A DNA stretch of 64,000 nucleotides from Maribacter ulvicola (GCF_900155985.1 NZ_FTMA01000004.1:224604-288603); one strand, 5' to 3'; shown: positions 1 to 10,414, numbered from the stretch's first letter. Numbers and translations are program-made. Notes: a model not told the origin generated them from the sequence alone.

Positions 1-950
1 GAGTAGGATTTTCCAGAGCCTTGTGTGTGCCAAAAGACTCCTAATTTTCCTTTTTTATCTTCTTTGTTTAACAAAGATTCAATGGCATTATTAACACCTA
101 AATATTGATGGTTTTTAGCTATAATCTTTACTTTGTTTTTATGATACAAAACAAAATTTTCAAAGTAATCTAAAAGATTAGCTTTTGTACATAAACCTTC
201 TCCAAACAATTTTAAGCTTAAACGTTTATTAGATGATTTGCTTTCTGCCTCTACTTCTAAACGTGTTAGCTGACTGTTTGATATAGCTGTATCCTCCAAC
301 TTTACCCAAGAGAAAAAATGCTCCCATGGTGCATTAAATGAACCCACACGAGTTTGAATTCCGTTTGAAATACATACAAACATATTGTACCAAAATAACT
401 GTGGAATATCTCTTTTATAACGCCTAAGGTTAGTATCATAACCTCCTTTTACTTTTTCGGTGGCATTTTTAAGCTCTATCATTACCAAAGGCAAACCATT
501 GACGTATAATAATAAATCTGGTCTTCTAGTAATATTACTTGTTTGAAGATATTCTATGCTTAATTGTGATACAACTAAAAAATCGTTGTTTTCTTCATCC
601 TCAAAATCTAAAACCTGTACATAGCCATTTACTTCTCTACCTTCCTTATTCTGATAAGAAACCGGAACACCCTTTTTAATTAAACTATAGACTTCTTTAT
701 TAGCAATTACAGGCGTTAAGCTAGCTCTACTTTTAGATAACTCATCAATAGCAAATTCAATACTTTGCTTTGGCAAGTCTGGATTTAACCTTTGTAAGGC
801 TGTTCTTAAATCGTGCTTTAAAACAACATCTTTTAAACTGTCTCTACCAATAAGCTGTTTCTCCCAAGCATTTATGTGGGCATACCCTAGCATTAATTCA
901 AAAAATTGAATATCAGCTTCTTCTATGTGTGATTCGTTTAAAAATGCCAT
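1..950 (-). CDS. hsdR: Type I restriction enzyme R subunit HsdR, N-terminal part (cut by window edge)
   Basis: This is the motor and nuclease subunit of a type I restriction-modification enzyme. The 316 visible residues show a PD-(D/E)xK nuclease core (R-P-D145 ... I-E159-L-K161), then a conserved QxxxY-like stretch, and end in a Walker A motif (TQGSGKSY, G311 to S315) at the very edge of the window. The rest of the helicase and the C-terminal domain lie outside. The ATG at 950 directly abuts the TAA of the upstream gene at 951-953, so translation is probably coupled. It is the last visible gene of the hsd operon. Motif content and operon place make the call safe; whether the full gene is intact cannot be seen. 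Confidence 0.95.
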   Translation of the reverse strand, partial: MAFLNESHIEEADIQFFELMLGYAHINAWEKQLIGRDSLKDVVLKHDLRTALQRLNPDLPKQSIEFAIDELSKSRASLTPVIANKEVYSLIKKGVPVSYQNKEGREVNGYVQVLDFEDEENNDFLVVSQLSIEYLQTSNITRRPDLLLYVNGLPLVMIELKNATEKVKGGYDTNLRRYKRDIPQLFWYNMFVCISNGIQTRVGSFNAPWEHFFSWVKLEDTAISNSQLTRLEVEAESKSSNKRLSLKLFGEGLCTKANLLDYFENFVLYHKNKVKIIAKNHQYLGVNNAIESLLNKEDKKGKLGVFWHTQGSGKSY

Positions 951-3900
951 TTATTTAAATTTAATTTTATAACCATCAGCTTCTACTAAAAAACTATTAT
1001 TATCAAAAAAAGTATCGTTTTCAGAGTACTTAAAAATACTTTTCAAGTATTTAAATTCCTTATTAGCATCCAATAAATTAGTAATTAGTAAAATATCATA
1101 ATTATCTTTGTTTAAATGCCCAGTTAAAACTTCATTGTTACTAATGTAAAATCCTTTTTGTGAAGTAGTTGTGCTTTTTACTTCTACGTATCTTGAAACA
1201 CCATTCTTTACACATTCAAAATCGTAACCATAACCATCTTTTCCACCTGAAAAACCAGCTCTAATTGCGTTTTCAGACTTCCAATAGACTTTATCATATT
1301 CTTTTTTTAATAACTCAAAAGCATACTTCTCTCCAATAAAGCCTATATCAGAATTTGGTATTGCAGAGCGACCATTATTATTGTTTGATTGCCTTGGTTT
1401 CTTGTTATTTTTCCGCTTACTACTTTTTTCAGTTTTTTCAGGGTTATAAAAATCAATTTCTAAATCTAATTCTTCTATATTTTTTTCAATTTCTTCAATT
1501 AGAGTTTGATCATCTGCTATATCAATTTCAATGCTTTCTTCTGATAATTTTACCGTTCTTCTTTCTTTTTCTTCATCTAGATACGATGATTTATAATCAC
1601 TAAAAGCGTCATCCAACATTCCAAAATATACCTTATTCTTAAACTGATTATCATATTGCTTAGAAAGGAAAAAATCTGCGTTGTAGATATTTTCTTTTTT
1701 TAAAGCATTTTTAAGTTTAACCAAATTGTCTCTATAAATTTTCTCTACATCTAACGAGGTTTCTGTTGAAATATCAAATCCACTTAAATCAAACACCTCT
1801 ATTATAAATTTAGAGTAGAGCTCATTTAAATCGACAAATAAAGATTCATCGATTTCAATAAGTGATAAATCAACAGAATTAAATTCCTCTATATCTCCAG
1901 AATAAGATTTATGAAAACCTTTAGAGTACAATTTAGCTTGATACTTCTTGCATCCTATTATATGTAGGTTGTAAATTTTATTTAAATAAAACTCATAGAA
2001 ATCTAATTTAAATTTAGAATATCTATTAAAGTTTATTAAGTCTATCCCAAGACTAGAAAACAACTGTTTAATTGGTTCATAATTTTCATATCCTTCAATT
2101 TGGTTGTAATTAATTTTACGATAAATATCAAAAAACACATCCCATTTTATCCTATCACCAATTAATTTATAAATCTCCTTTTCGTCTTGAAGTTCAATAT
2201 TTTTAAACTCTAACCTACAAGCTTTTAAAACACCTCTCCAAAATTGTTCTTTAACGGAAAGTGCACCTTTAAAGTTTTTTAATACTTCGTTTTCTAATTC
2301 ATGAAAGTTTGAAAATTCTCTAGTTAAGATTTCTTTCCATTTAGAATGACGTTGACCAATAATTAACATGAAATCTTTTCTGTTTTCTGTAACTGCTATT
2401 GCACCACAAACGATATCTGCTAAGGTTTCTGTAAATCTGTAATCATGCTTCAAGTCTTGGTAAGACCTAATGGTTGAGGATACATGTATGTAGTATGTTT
2501 TAGACTTTTTCTCATATACATATTCATTCTGCTTTAAGTTTAAAGATTGTTTTTTACCATTTAACTCAAAATGAACAGTAGAACTTTTACATAATTTTAC
2601 TTTTAAACTTTTTAAATCTCCAAGTTCACGATCTTTTTGCTTCTTTTTTAGATTTTTTTGGTATCTGTAAATAAAAAACAATGGTTTCAGTTCTTCTAAT
2701 TCTTGACTAAACTGCTCATTTAATTCTTTATTAAATTCAGGTTTAACAACTTCAAATTCAATATAGTCAATTGGTTCTATCCCAAATAAATCTTTAATCC
2801 TTGTATTACCAACTCTTTGTCTTACTTTTGACACTTTTAGTTTTGAAAGCAAATCTTGACTATGATTGGGATTTAAAACATAAGTTGCTTCTTTAACCCT
2901 TACATATTCGTTTTTACCATCAACTTCGCAAAGCACATAGCCATTTTCAAGGTAATAGTCCCTTTTTTCTATATCCCAATTAAAGTTCTTAGGTAAATTT
3001 TGGGTTGCATCTATAATTGAATTATACAATACCGATGCAGAGCTAGACTTCTTATCAAAATATCTATGATGTTCATTTAAAAAACCATACATAACATCAA
3101 TAGATAGGTCTTTAAAACTCTCTTTTACACCTAATCTATTTAAGATTAACTCTATTTGATCGGTCTGAATATTATAGTAATCAAATACTTCTGCTTCGTA
3201 ATTTATTTGTGGTGAATGCACTAATGGTGATAAGTTTCCACTATTATCAACACATTCTATTGGTTTTACTTTTAAACCGTCATCTACTGGTATGAATTTT
3301 TGAGACTTTAAGTAAAATAAAATATAAGATTTTATGTCACTATCTTCAATGTATCGGTGCTTTCGCACTTGGTCGAATAAAAACCAAAATTCAGCTTTAT
3401 CAAAATCTAAATCACGAACAATACTTTGGTATAAATCTTTATCAACTAAAAACCAAGCAAGCAAATATTCTATATCTGTATTTTTAACGATACTATCAAA
3501 ATTATCATACCAAAGAACTTTTAAATCGTGTCCGTAAGTTGTTTTAATTACTTGATTGGTTTCAAATACTTTATGATCATCTGGTAATGAATAGGGGTAT
3601 TTTAAACTATCAAAAACATGATGGACAAATTCAAATTTATTAGGAATATTATTGTTTTCTAAAACAACTTTTCTAGGTTGATCTGCAACACCTATCCATT
3701 TGAGATATTTTTCGATTTTTGAATGAGAATGTTCTTCTACAAAGGTCTCAAGACTATTTATAACAAGTGAACCAACAAATAAATCCTTACTGTTTTTTAC
3801 ACTTTTTAGAAGTTTATGACATAAATAACCAGCATCGTATTCTTTACCAAAATACAGTGAATTTGCCGAAACTAATTTACCATTTCTTGTAAACAACAAT

Positions 3901-5801
3901 GGTGAAGGTAAACCTTGAAAGAAACTAGTTTTATTAAAATCATCTTTAAGACCATCATAAATATGGAATAGTACTTTGTGCATGCTACCTATAATAGCCT
4001 TCTTATCACTCGACTCATTTTTCGCAAGCTTGTGTGATGCAGAGATCACCTTTCTTGCAACAACGGTCATTGAATACTCATCTACACCAAAGACACGTAG
4101 TCGTGTCGATAAATCACGAATATCTCCACTAATTTGAGTTTTTAGTAACTCCGTAAAATCTTTATCTAAAAATTGAAGCTCTAGTTCTTTAGGTAAATCA
4201 TAAATTTCACCCTTGGGAGGTAAAATCATTTCTTCTTTACCTGTTTTTATAACCTCTCCTTTTGTATTTATTAGTAAGTTAGGAAGTACAGAATCTTCTT
4301 TAAAATAAAAGTGCTTGGTATGTTCACTTAAAATTGAAACCCATTCTACTTTTTGGTCTATAGTAAAGCCATCTTCATCTACAATTTTATTTATACGAGC
4401 AGTGAATTCTTCTTGGTAATAGTTTAATTCCCCTTGTTCTTGCCATAGATAATTTACTATAGCTTTATCTGAAGTTGATTTTAAAAATCCCTTAAAATCC
4501 GAATAGTAAGTTTCTGGAATTAAATGGTCAATTTTTATTGCATAAAATATAGGTTCATCATCAAGGGTGATATATGTATTGTTAATGGTAGGAAAAATAG
4601 CAGCCTTATTAATTGAATCTTTAATCAAATCATTAAAGTCCCAAGGGGATTCAAATAATGACGAATGTTTATACTCTTTAGGGATTAATAATCTTAAAGC
4701 ATCATAATTACTTTCTTCACTTTCAGTTAGTTTTAAAGCACAATCGACTAATAATTTGGCTAATTTTTTAATTAATTGAATATTGAAATCATTTTTATCT
4801 CTTGCCAAATGATTTCTATCAGACTTTAATTCAAAAGAGCCATGTGCAATTACAGGATAGGGAAAATCTACTTCTGTTCTAAAATATGAGAATAGCTTAT
4901 TAAACCTTACATCTTCATTAGGGTTATACGCTATTTTAAGCTCATAGTTTTTAGTTTCTTCTGTGCCTTCAATTGTTCCCTTATCTTCTAAAATATTCCA
5001 AACCCATTCGTTACTTTCTTCTTCTAAAAGGTCTGTTCGTAATAGCCTAATTTTATTGTTAGATAATACTACTTTAGAAATTATAAAATGTTCTGTTGGT
5101 GTTTGTACTTCTAATTCTTCTAACTTATTTAAAAACAATAAGATTTCAGGAACTATATCAACTTCTATTTGTTCTAAAATATCGTCATAAACATCCTCTT
5201 TTAAGGTAAGCTCTATTACGGTATCAAACTCTTTTTCTTTCTTTTTAGAAGTATCATTTTCAAAGTAGGGACAACGCAAAACCGAAATTGGAATTTTCGT
5301 TTTGGTTTTGCGTTCAAGCGTTTTTTTTATTTCTGGATTTTCAGTAAGCAAATCATGTAAAAAAGCTTTTGCATGCTGCTGTGAAAACTTTAAATGTAAA
5401 TCATAACTAGCGATGTAAATTTCTTTAGACCAGTTGAGAATAGAACGAAAACCAAGCCCTTTTTTACCCACTTTGTTTTCCTCCATAGTTTTTGGACTCA
5501 AATCGCTATACATTAGCGATTCTACTCCGCCTAAAGAAAACGGGTTACCATTATTGGCTATGATTAAACTATTTTCATCTACCTTAATGAATACTTTCTT
5601 AGCCTTTCTCGTATCGCTCTCGTCATTGGCATTCTGTATCATTTCTAGCAGTTGTCTGCCATTGTACTCCTCTATATTTTTATTTTCGTTATTGTAATCC
5701 TCAACAATACGTAAAGGCGCTTGTAAATATTCTTTACGCCTTAATTTAATAAGGTCTTTTATTGCTGAATTGTCTATAGGTGTAATGAGCAGGTCTTGCA
5801 T
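951..5801 (-). CDS. Sacsin-like GHKL ATPase with C-terminal DUF3883 (NO VEIN-type, PD-(D/E)xK-like) domain
   Basis: The 1616-residue protein starts with a GHKL/Hsp90-type ATP-binding domain of the sacsin-like class: N box with E53, N57 and N59 (LLEMIQNANDE), an ANNGNPF loop at 82-88, and a glycine lid KVGKKGLGF at 110-118. A long middle region of about 1300 residues has no motif I recognise. A basic, asparagine-rich linker leads to residues 1487-1600, which match DUF3883: GE1491, YD1527F and VE1540VK1542, the acidic and lysine pattern of a PD-(D/E)xK nuclease fold. The gene lies between hsdS (4-bp gap) and hsdR (abutting), so it is made with the restriction enzyme. Family members are known beside defence genes; a role in sensing or cutting foreign DNA is inferred. 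Nuclease activity is not proven. Confidence 0.85.
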   Translation of the reverse strand: MQDLLITPIDNSAIKDLIKLRRKEYLQAPLRIVEDYNNENKNIEEYNGRQLLEMIQNANDESDTRKAKKVFIKVDENSLIIANNGNPFSLGGVESLMYSDLSPKTMEENKVGKKGLGFRSILNWSKEIYIASYDLHLKFSQQHAKAFLHDLLTENPEIKKTLERKTKTKIPISVLRCPYFENDTSKKKEKEFDTVIELTLKEDVYDDILEQIEVDIVPEILLFLNKLEELEVQTPTEHFIISKVVLSNNKIRLLRTDLLEEESNEWVWNILEDKGTIEGTEETKNYELKIAYNPNEDVRFNKLFSYFRTEVDFPYPVIAHGSFELKSDRNHLARDKNDFNIQLIKKLAKLLVDCALKLTESEESNYDALRLLIPKEYKHSSLFESPWDFNDLIKDSINKAAIFPTINNTYITLDDEPIFYAIKIDHLIPETYYSDFKGFLKSTSDKAIVNYLWQEQGELNYYQEEFTARINKIVDEDGFTIDQKVEWVSILSEHTKHFYFKEDSVLPNLLINTKGEVIKTGKEEMILPPKGEIYDLPKELELQFLDKDFTELLKTQISGDIRDLSTRLRVFGVDEYSMTVVARKVISASHKLAKNESSDKKAIIGSMHKVLFHIYDGLKDDFNKTSFFQGLPSPLLFTRNGKLVSANSLYFGKEYDAGYLCHKLLKSVKNSKDLFVGSLVINSLETFVEEHSHSKIEKYLKWIGVADQPRKVVLENNNIPNKFEFVHHVFDSLKYPYSLPDDHKVFETNQVIKTTYGHDLKVLWYDNFDSIVKNTDIEYLLAWFLVDKDLYQSIVRDLDFDKAEFWFLFDQVRKHRYIEDSDIKSYILFYLKSQKFIPVDDGLKVKPIECVDNSGNLSPLVHSPQINYEAEVFDYYNIQTDQIELILNRLGVKESFKDLSIDVMYGFLNEHHRYFDKKSSSASVLYNSIIDATQNLPKNFNWDIEKRDYYLENGYVLCEVDGKNEYVRVKEATYVLNPNHSQDLLSKLKVSKVRQRVGNTRIKDLFGIEPIDYIEFEVVKPEFNKELNEQFSQELEELKPLFFIYRYQKNLKKKQKDRELGDLKSLKVKLCKSSTVHFELNGKKQSLNLKQNEYVYEKKSKTYYIHVSSTIRSYQDLKHDYRFTETLADIVCGAIAVTENRKDFMLIIGQRHSKWKEILTREFSNFHELENEVLKNFKGALSVKEQFWRGVLKACRLEFKNIELQDEKEIYKLIGDRIKWDVFFDIYRKINYNQIEGYENYEPIKQLFSSLGIDLINFNRYSKFKLDFYEFYLNKIYNLHIIGCKKYQAKLYSKGFHKSYSGDIEEFNSVDLSLIEIDESLFVDLNELYSKFIIEVFDLSGFDISTETSLDVEKIYRDNLVKLKNALKKENIYNADFFLSKQYDNQFKNKVYFGMLDDAFSDYKSSYLDEEKERRTVKLSEESIEIDIADDQTLIEEIEKNIEELDLEIDFYNPEKTEKSSKRKNNKKPRQSNNNNGRSAIPNSDIGFIGEKYAFELLKKEYDKVYWKSENAIRAGFSGGKDGYGYDFECVKNGVSRYVEVKSTTTSQKGFYISNNEVLTGHLNKDNYDILLITNLLDANKEFKYLKSIFKYSENDTFFDNNSFLVEADGYKIKFK

Positions 5802-5805
5802 TTGC

Positions 5806-7125
5806 TTACAATATTTTATGAGGCTCCGCAGCCATATTCATTTCTTCTACTTCCAAACCCTCTACAGACAACTTACCACTTATTAATCGTGGTAATAATA
5901 AATCTCTGGTTTCTTGAAGGATTTGATTTTTCTTTAAAAGAAGAATTATTTCATCAAAAAATGATTTAGTTATATCTGAAAACTTTTCTAGTAATTCATC
6001 TGGTGGAGTGATAAATTTTAATTCTGAAGTATCAACTGGACTTAAGTTTTGTTGTGCAGCTCCGTTAGAGTAATTTTCTAATGTCTTTCTTAAGAAATCA
6101 CTTCTAAAGAATAAATACACATACTCAAACAAGTCTTCAGTTTTAGGTTTCAATTTTGCAACACGCTGATTTAATAAATAATTATCTCCGTAAACCAAAC
6201 AAATTCTACCAATGTTCCCAGTAAGTGAAAGCAAAATATCTTTGTCCTTTAAAAAAATATCATCCTTTATATTTTTAGGTAACTCTTTAATATAATCTGT
6301 AGTTTTAGTCACAAAAAAACCGTTCTGAACATTTTTAATCGTCACTAAGCCATAATCTCCATCTTCTTCAAAAGATTCAGTTTTAAAAGCATAACCTGAA
6401 ATAATATCTACAATATCTTTAATTGGTTTCTTCTCCCACCCCTCAGGAATAGCACCTTTCGTACCGTGAGCAACTTTCTTACCTTCTTTATCTAAAAAGG
6501 TAGCGTCTTTATAGCCAGGAAAACGAAAACGTACAAACCACTCTTTGTAGATTTCTTCAGCCATTTCTTCTAGTAGCTTGATGCGTTGGTTGTTGTTTTC
6601 TATTAAATCATCATAAGCAGAAAGGATAGAGGCTATTTTTTTTTGGGTTGGTAATTCAGGTACAGGTATTTTAATGTTTTTTAAAATATCTTGATTCAAA
6701 TTATTAATATTTGCTCCGTTACCAAATTGAGAAAGTAAAGCTCTAAATAATGGACTTTTAAAAACATATAAATAAAAAAACGAGTCAATTTTTATATCTT
6801 CTTTAAATCGCAACCTTATACAAAAAGCGGAATAAGTCACTTTTACATCATTTGGTAAGTTCTTTATATAAATAGACCTCCCAATAAGATTTTTATTACC
6901 ATTTGAACGTACAAATACTATATCACCTTTTTTTAAAAATGATTCTTCGTGCCATTTTGAGGCAGCATCAAGCTCTCCTAAAAGTGAGTAGTCAGGATAC
7001 ATTCTATCTTTAAAATCAGAAACATTGATAACTTTTATTCCTTCTCCAAAAGAAGAGTTGTCAAAATTTACTCCATTTCTAAATTCTGCAATATTACCTA
7101 ATGGAATTGTTTTCCAATTAACCAT
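5806..7125 (-). CDS. hsdS: Type I restriction-modification specificity subunit HsdS
   Basis: HsdS gives the methylase and restriction complex its DNA target. The 439-residue protein has the usual two-repeat plan: a first target recognition domain (about 1-150, from WKTIPLGNIAEFRNG), a conserved helix (PVPELPTQKKIASILSAYDD, about 155-195), a second recognition domain starting near IPEGWEKKPIKDIV, and a final helix ending in the LPRLISGKL-type segment. Length is normal for the family. It overlaps the end of hsdM by 8 bp, typical of coupled translation. The two recognition domains differ, so a bipartite asymmetric target is expected; the sequence of that target cannot be read from here. Confidence 0.95.
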   Translation of the reverse strand: MVNWKTIPLGNIAEFRNGVNFDNSSFGEGIKVINVSDFKDRMYPDYSLLGELDAASKWHEESFLKKGDIVFVRSNGNKNLIGRSIYIKNLPNDVKVTYSAFCIRLRFKEDIKIDSFFYLYVFKSPLFRALLSQFGNGANINNLNQDILKNIKIPVPELPTQKKIASILSAYDDLIENNNQRIKLLEEMAEEIYKEWFVRFRFPGYKDATFLDKEGKKVAHGTKGAIPEGWEKKPIKDIVDIISGYAFKTESFEEDGDYGLVTIKNVQNGFFVTKTTDYIKELPKNIKDDIFLKDKDILLSLTGNIGRICLVYGDNYLLNQRVAKLKPKTEDLFEYVYLFFRSDFLRKTLENYSNGAAQQNLSPVDTSELKFITPPDELLEKFSDITKSFFDEIILLLKKNQILQETRDLLLPRLISGKLSVEGLEVEEMNMAAEPHKIL

Positions 7126-9241
7126 TGATTATATGATTTAAAGAATTAGCAATACTTGTAAACCTTTCTTCTTGAGACTTAGATAAGCTTTCCAAAAGTC
7201 TTTTATTATTGGTCAACTTCTTAATGAATTCTTCTTTTGTAATATTATCATCTTCAATCTCAACTCCAACATAACGACCTGCATTTAAAGAATAATCTTG
7301 TTCTTCAACATATTCGGTTCTATCAGCCATTTTACATAAACCAACAATGTCTTCATATTTTGCATCAGGAAAACGTGATTGTAACCAATTAATGTTAGTC
7401 ACCCAATACGCAGCTTTCTCCGTAGCTTCTATATATAATTGTAATGCTTCTTCTAGGTTTTTATCGGCTTTTACTAAATCGTAATTACTCCAAACCTTAT
7501 CTGTTTTAAGTTTCAGGTTTTTATCGGCTATTTTATACAGTTCTAAAAGTGCATTAACATCTTGTTTTAAGGCATCAGTATCTAATTTATGCTGCGTAAC
7601 ATGCCATTGTAAATGTGCTGCTACTTCCAATTGCGCTTCGTTATCCAATGGCGTGTTCTCTATTGGGTGTGCTAAGTTGTTTAAAACAGTTTCGTTTGTT
7701 ATAGGTTTTGTTATTTTGAAACCCTGTACTAGATTTAAGAAATCAGTTTCTTTTAGCGCTTTTATTTTTGCTGGTGTGCGTTTGCTGTCTTTTGTTTCTT
7801 CAATGTGCTTTTTCAAACTATTTACCACCTTCTCAAGTTGTAAGACTAACGTTTCTTTTGCTGGTGCTATTTTATTTTCAGCTTGGTCTGCTGCTTTTAT
7901 ATAAGTTTCAATTAACTGTAAATAGCGGTTAGTTTCACCACGATATAAACGGACAATAGCAGCTAAATTTTGTTGATTTTCTGGTGTCCATTCTCTATGT
8001 GCTCTGTCTATTTGGTTATATACATTACGCGCATCTAAAAACAATATTTTGTCTTTGCGCTCTGTATGCACTTTTTGCTTATCAAAAAACCATAAAGTAG
8101 CAGGTAAAGTCACCGTTAAAAACATATTGGTTGGCATACTTACCATACAATCTACAATACCAGAATCTACGATGTTTTTACGAATGTCGTATTCAGAATG
8201 TCTAGCATCACTTGCAGAGTTAGGCATAACAAAACCTGCACGTCCGTTTTTATTTAAAGAGGTAGCAAAGAGTGAAATCCATAAATAATTGGCATCGGAT
8301 ATTTTATCGCTTTTCCCTTTACTTTTAGGTAAGCCAAACTCATAAAAACGTTTATCATTTTTTACAGTACTCTCTTTTACAGACTTCACATTAAATGGAG
8401 GGTTAGCCATGACAAAGTCGAACTTTTCATAGCCGTCATAAGGGTCGCTATCGTAAGAGTTAGCTTCAGTAATTTCGCCACGTAAATTGTGAACTAATAA
8501 GTTCATTTTCGCCAAACGCACGGTTTCGCCCATATATTCTTGTCCGTAAACGTAAATATCGTTTAGGTCGTGACCTTCGTGTGCTATGAAATCGGCAGAT
8601 TGTACAAACATCCCACCAGAACCACAAGCGGGATCGTAAATTTTACCTTTGTAAGGTTCTATAACTTCAACAATAAAACGTACTACAGACGTTGGTGTAA
8701 AGAACTCGCCTCCTTTTTGTCCTTCGCTCATGGCAAACTTGCCTAAGAAGTATTCATATATCTTACCAAATATATCGCCAGAAGCATTTTTAGGAATGTC
8801 TGAGAATGATTTTAGTAGTTCCGGTAGAATATCATCCTTCTTCTTTTCGATATCAAAATAAGCCTCTGTAGGCAATACATCTTGAAATTTAGCATCTTGG
8901 TAATTTTCAATGCCTTTCATAGCATCTCGCAAAGCTTCTGCTCTTTTGTTTCCTTTTAGATTTAAAAGATAATCATACCTAGCATCATCTGGCAAGTAGA
9001 AACCACACTTGGCTAATGCAATTTCTTGCATAGTACGTTCCATTCTAGTGCCTTTATCCTTTTGATATTCTTTTAGAATTTCAGGTTCGTGCTGGCTGTA
9101 TTTATTCTCGGCAAACTTTAAGAAGATTAACCCTAATACTGGTACAGCATAATCAGATGCTTTTAATCCGCCATGTGCACGCATTGCATTTGCAGAGTCC
9201 CAGAGTTTGTTTTCTAAATCTTTTAATTGATCGTTGGTCAT
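7118..9241 (-). CDS. hsdM: Type I restriction-modification methyltransferase HsdM
   Basis: HsdM is the S-adenosylmethionine-dependent N6-adenine methyltransferase subunit. The 707 residues begin with the helical HsdM N-terminal domain (LKDLENKLWDSANAMRAH). They contain SAM motif I DPACGSGGM at 203-211 and catalytic motif IV NPPF at 280-283, both canonical. The C-terminal 300 residues are helix-rich and lysine/glutamate-rich, as in long HsdM proteins, and probably contact HsdS. It lies 3 bp after the receiver protein and overlaps hsdS. As the only methylase here with a canonical NPPF, it is the likely active modification subunit; the second HsdM-like protein upstream differs at that motif. Confidence 0.96.
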   Translation of the reverse strand: MTNDQLKDLENKLWDSANAMRAHGGLKASDYAVPVLGLIFLKFAENKYSQHEPEILKEYQKDKGTRMERTMQEIALAKCGFYLPDDARYDYLLNLKGNKRAEALRDAMKGIENYQDAKFQDVLPTEAYFDIEKKKDDILPELLKSFSDIPKNASGDIFGKIYEYFLGKFAMSEGQKGGEFFTPTSVVRFIVEVIEPYKGKIYDPACGSGGMFVQSADFIAHEGHDLNDIYVYGQEYMGETVRLAKMNLLVHNLRGEITEANSYDSDPYDGYEKFDFVMANPPFNVKSVKESTVKNDKRFYEFGLPKSKGKSDKISDANYLWISLFATSLNKNGRAGFVMPNSASDARHSEYDIRKNIVDSGIVDCMVSMPTNMFLTVTLPATLWFFDKQKVHTERKDKILFLDARNVYNQIDRAHREWTPENQQNLAAIVRLYRGETNRYLQLIETYIKAADQAENKIAPAKETLVLQLEKVVNSLKKHIEETKDSKRTPAKIKALKETDFLNLVQGFKITKPITNETVLNNLAHPIENTPLDNEAQLEVAAHLQWHVTQHKLDTDALKQDVNALLELYKIADKNLKLKTDKVWSNYDLVKADKNLEEALQLYIEATEKAAYWVTNINWLQSRFPDAKYEDIVGLCKMADRTEYVEEQDYSLNAGRYVGVEIEDDNITKEEFIKKLTNNKRLLESLSKSQEERFTSIANSLNHIING

Positions 9242-9244
9242 ATG

Positions 9245-10411
9245 CTATTCTATGAGTTTTTTAACTCGTTTTCTTAGTTCTTGTGTTCTATTGTCTGTGT
9301 ATTCTTCTATTTCTGCAGTAATTATAGCTGTTTCTTTTAAACTATGATTGGTTACTAAATGAGGTGGAATGAACACATTTTCGGTTCCATCTTCTGGTTC
9401 TAGAAAAGCAAATCCCTTAAAAGCATGAAAATTAATTACTTCTCCTTTTTTGATATTACTTATTGTTTCCTCTTTCGTATAATTAATTTTAAACCAATTC
9501 TCTTTTTTTGGATTACTATCAACATGTAATTTAAACCAAACTATAACATCTAACAATTGGTATAGTATACTTTGAAAAAGATAAGGGGTATTTAATGATT
9601 TAGTATGTAAATCTATTTTAGACCTATGAGATCCATCTTGTGTGGCGGATAAAATATTCCATAACATAGTAGAGATTTGTACAGGTATATGCGTTTCTTC
9701 ATTATGTTGATATCCTCTTTCGGTAAATAATTCTCCCTTATGATTTTTGCCAGATAAAAACTTACTGGTTTCATTTATTGCAATTGAAGGTGTTATAAAT
9801 TCATTTGGTAATAATTGAAACTTGTTAAATGCAATAAAAATATCTTCAACTATTTTTCTTATTGTATTGAATTGATTTTCAGTATTAAAATGACTTATGT
9901 TTAAAAACAAGCTCAATAAGTCTATGCTTGCATTTTCTCCAATATACTTTTCAGTACATACTTCAAAAACCCGTTGATATTTATGTCGAATTTGAGTATC
10001 GGGTTGTTTACTTGCTTCTTCCTTAATTGCTAAAAATAATGCTGCATTATCCTTACTCTTCATAAAGATGGTTTCATCTGCCAACATTTCTCTTGCGCTA
10101 GCATGCTCATCCTGGTCTATATACCCTGAAAAAATAAAATAGGGTATTTTTTTTCTGTCAGATAAACTATTAATTCTTTTTATAGAATTAAATAACCCAG
10201 TTAATGCTGCATTTTCATCTTCTGATTCATTAAATACCATTGCATCTAAAATAACTGCATCATAGTGTTCAATTTTGTCAACCAACTCTTCCATGCCTTT
10301 CTTGGACGTTTTGTAATAATTTACATCTAATCCTTCTAGATAGGCAGAATCTAGAAAACCATCTTGCTTTTCGGCATCATCATCAATCCATAGTACTTGA
10401 TATCTATTCAT
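9245..10411 (-). CDS. Receiver-domain protein with C-terminal cold-shock-like OB fold, type I R-M associated
   Basis: Residues 1-130 form a complete CheY-like receiver: acidic cluster D10-D11-D12, phospho-acceptor D56 (AVILDAM), switch S95 (FIFSGY) and K118 (FMKSK). No conventional DNA-binding output follows. A helical middle part (about 140-310) that I do not recognise leads to residues 322-368, which resemble a cold-shock OB fold: KGFAFLEPEDG and VFIPPHLV parallel the RNP1 and RNP2 motifs of Csp proteins. The gene sits 3 bp after the methyltransferase-kinase fusion and 3 bp before hsdM. It is therefore the natural phosphorylation partner of that kinase (inference). Output could be nucleic-acid or protein binding. 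All key receiver residues are present, so it should be phosphorylatable. Confidence 0.8.
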   Translation of the reverse strand: MNRYQVLWIDDDAEKQDGFLDSAYLEGLDVNYYKTSKKGMEELVDKIEHYDAVILDAMVFNESEDENAALTGLFNSIKRINSLSDRKKIPYFIFSGYIDQDEHASAREMLADETIFMKSKDNAALFLAIKEEASKQPDTQIRHKYQRVFEVCTEKYIGENASIDLLSLFLNISHFNTENQFNTIRKIVEDIFIAFNKFQLLPNEFITPSIAINETSKFLSGKNHKGELFTERGYQHNEETHIPVQISTMLWNILSATQDGSHRSKIDLHTKSLNTPYLFQSILYQLLDVIVWFKLHVDSNPKKENWFKINYTKEETISNIKKGEVINFHAFKGFAFLEPEDGTENVFIPPHLVTNHSLKETAIITAEIEEYTDNRTQELRKRVKKLIE

Positions 10412-10414
10412 AAC

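Noticed and set aside
1355..5697. Several plus-strand ORFs of 60-90 codons inside the sacsin-like gene
   Set aside because: They are antisense to a long, well-supported coding frame, have low-complexity F/S/L-rich translations and no start signals.
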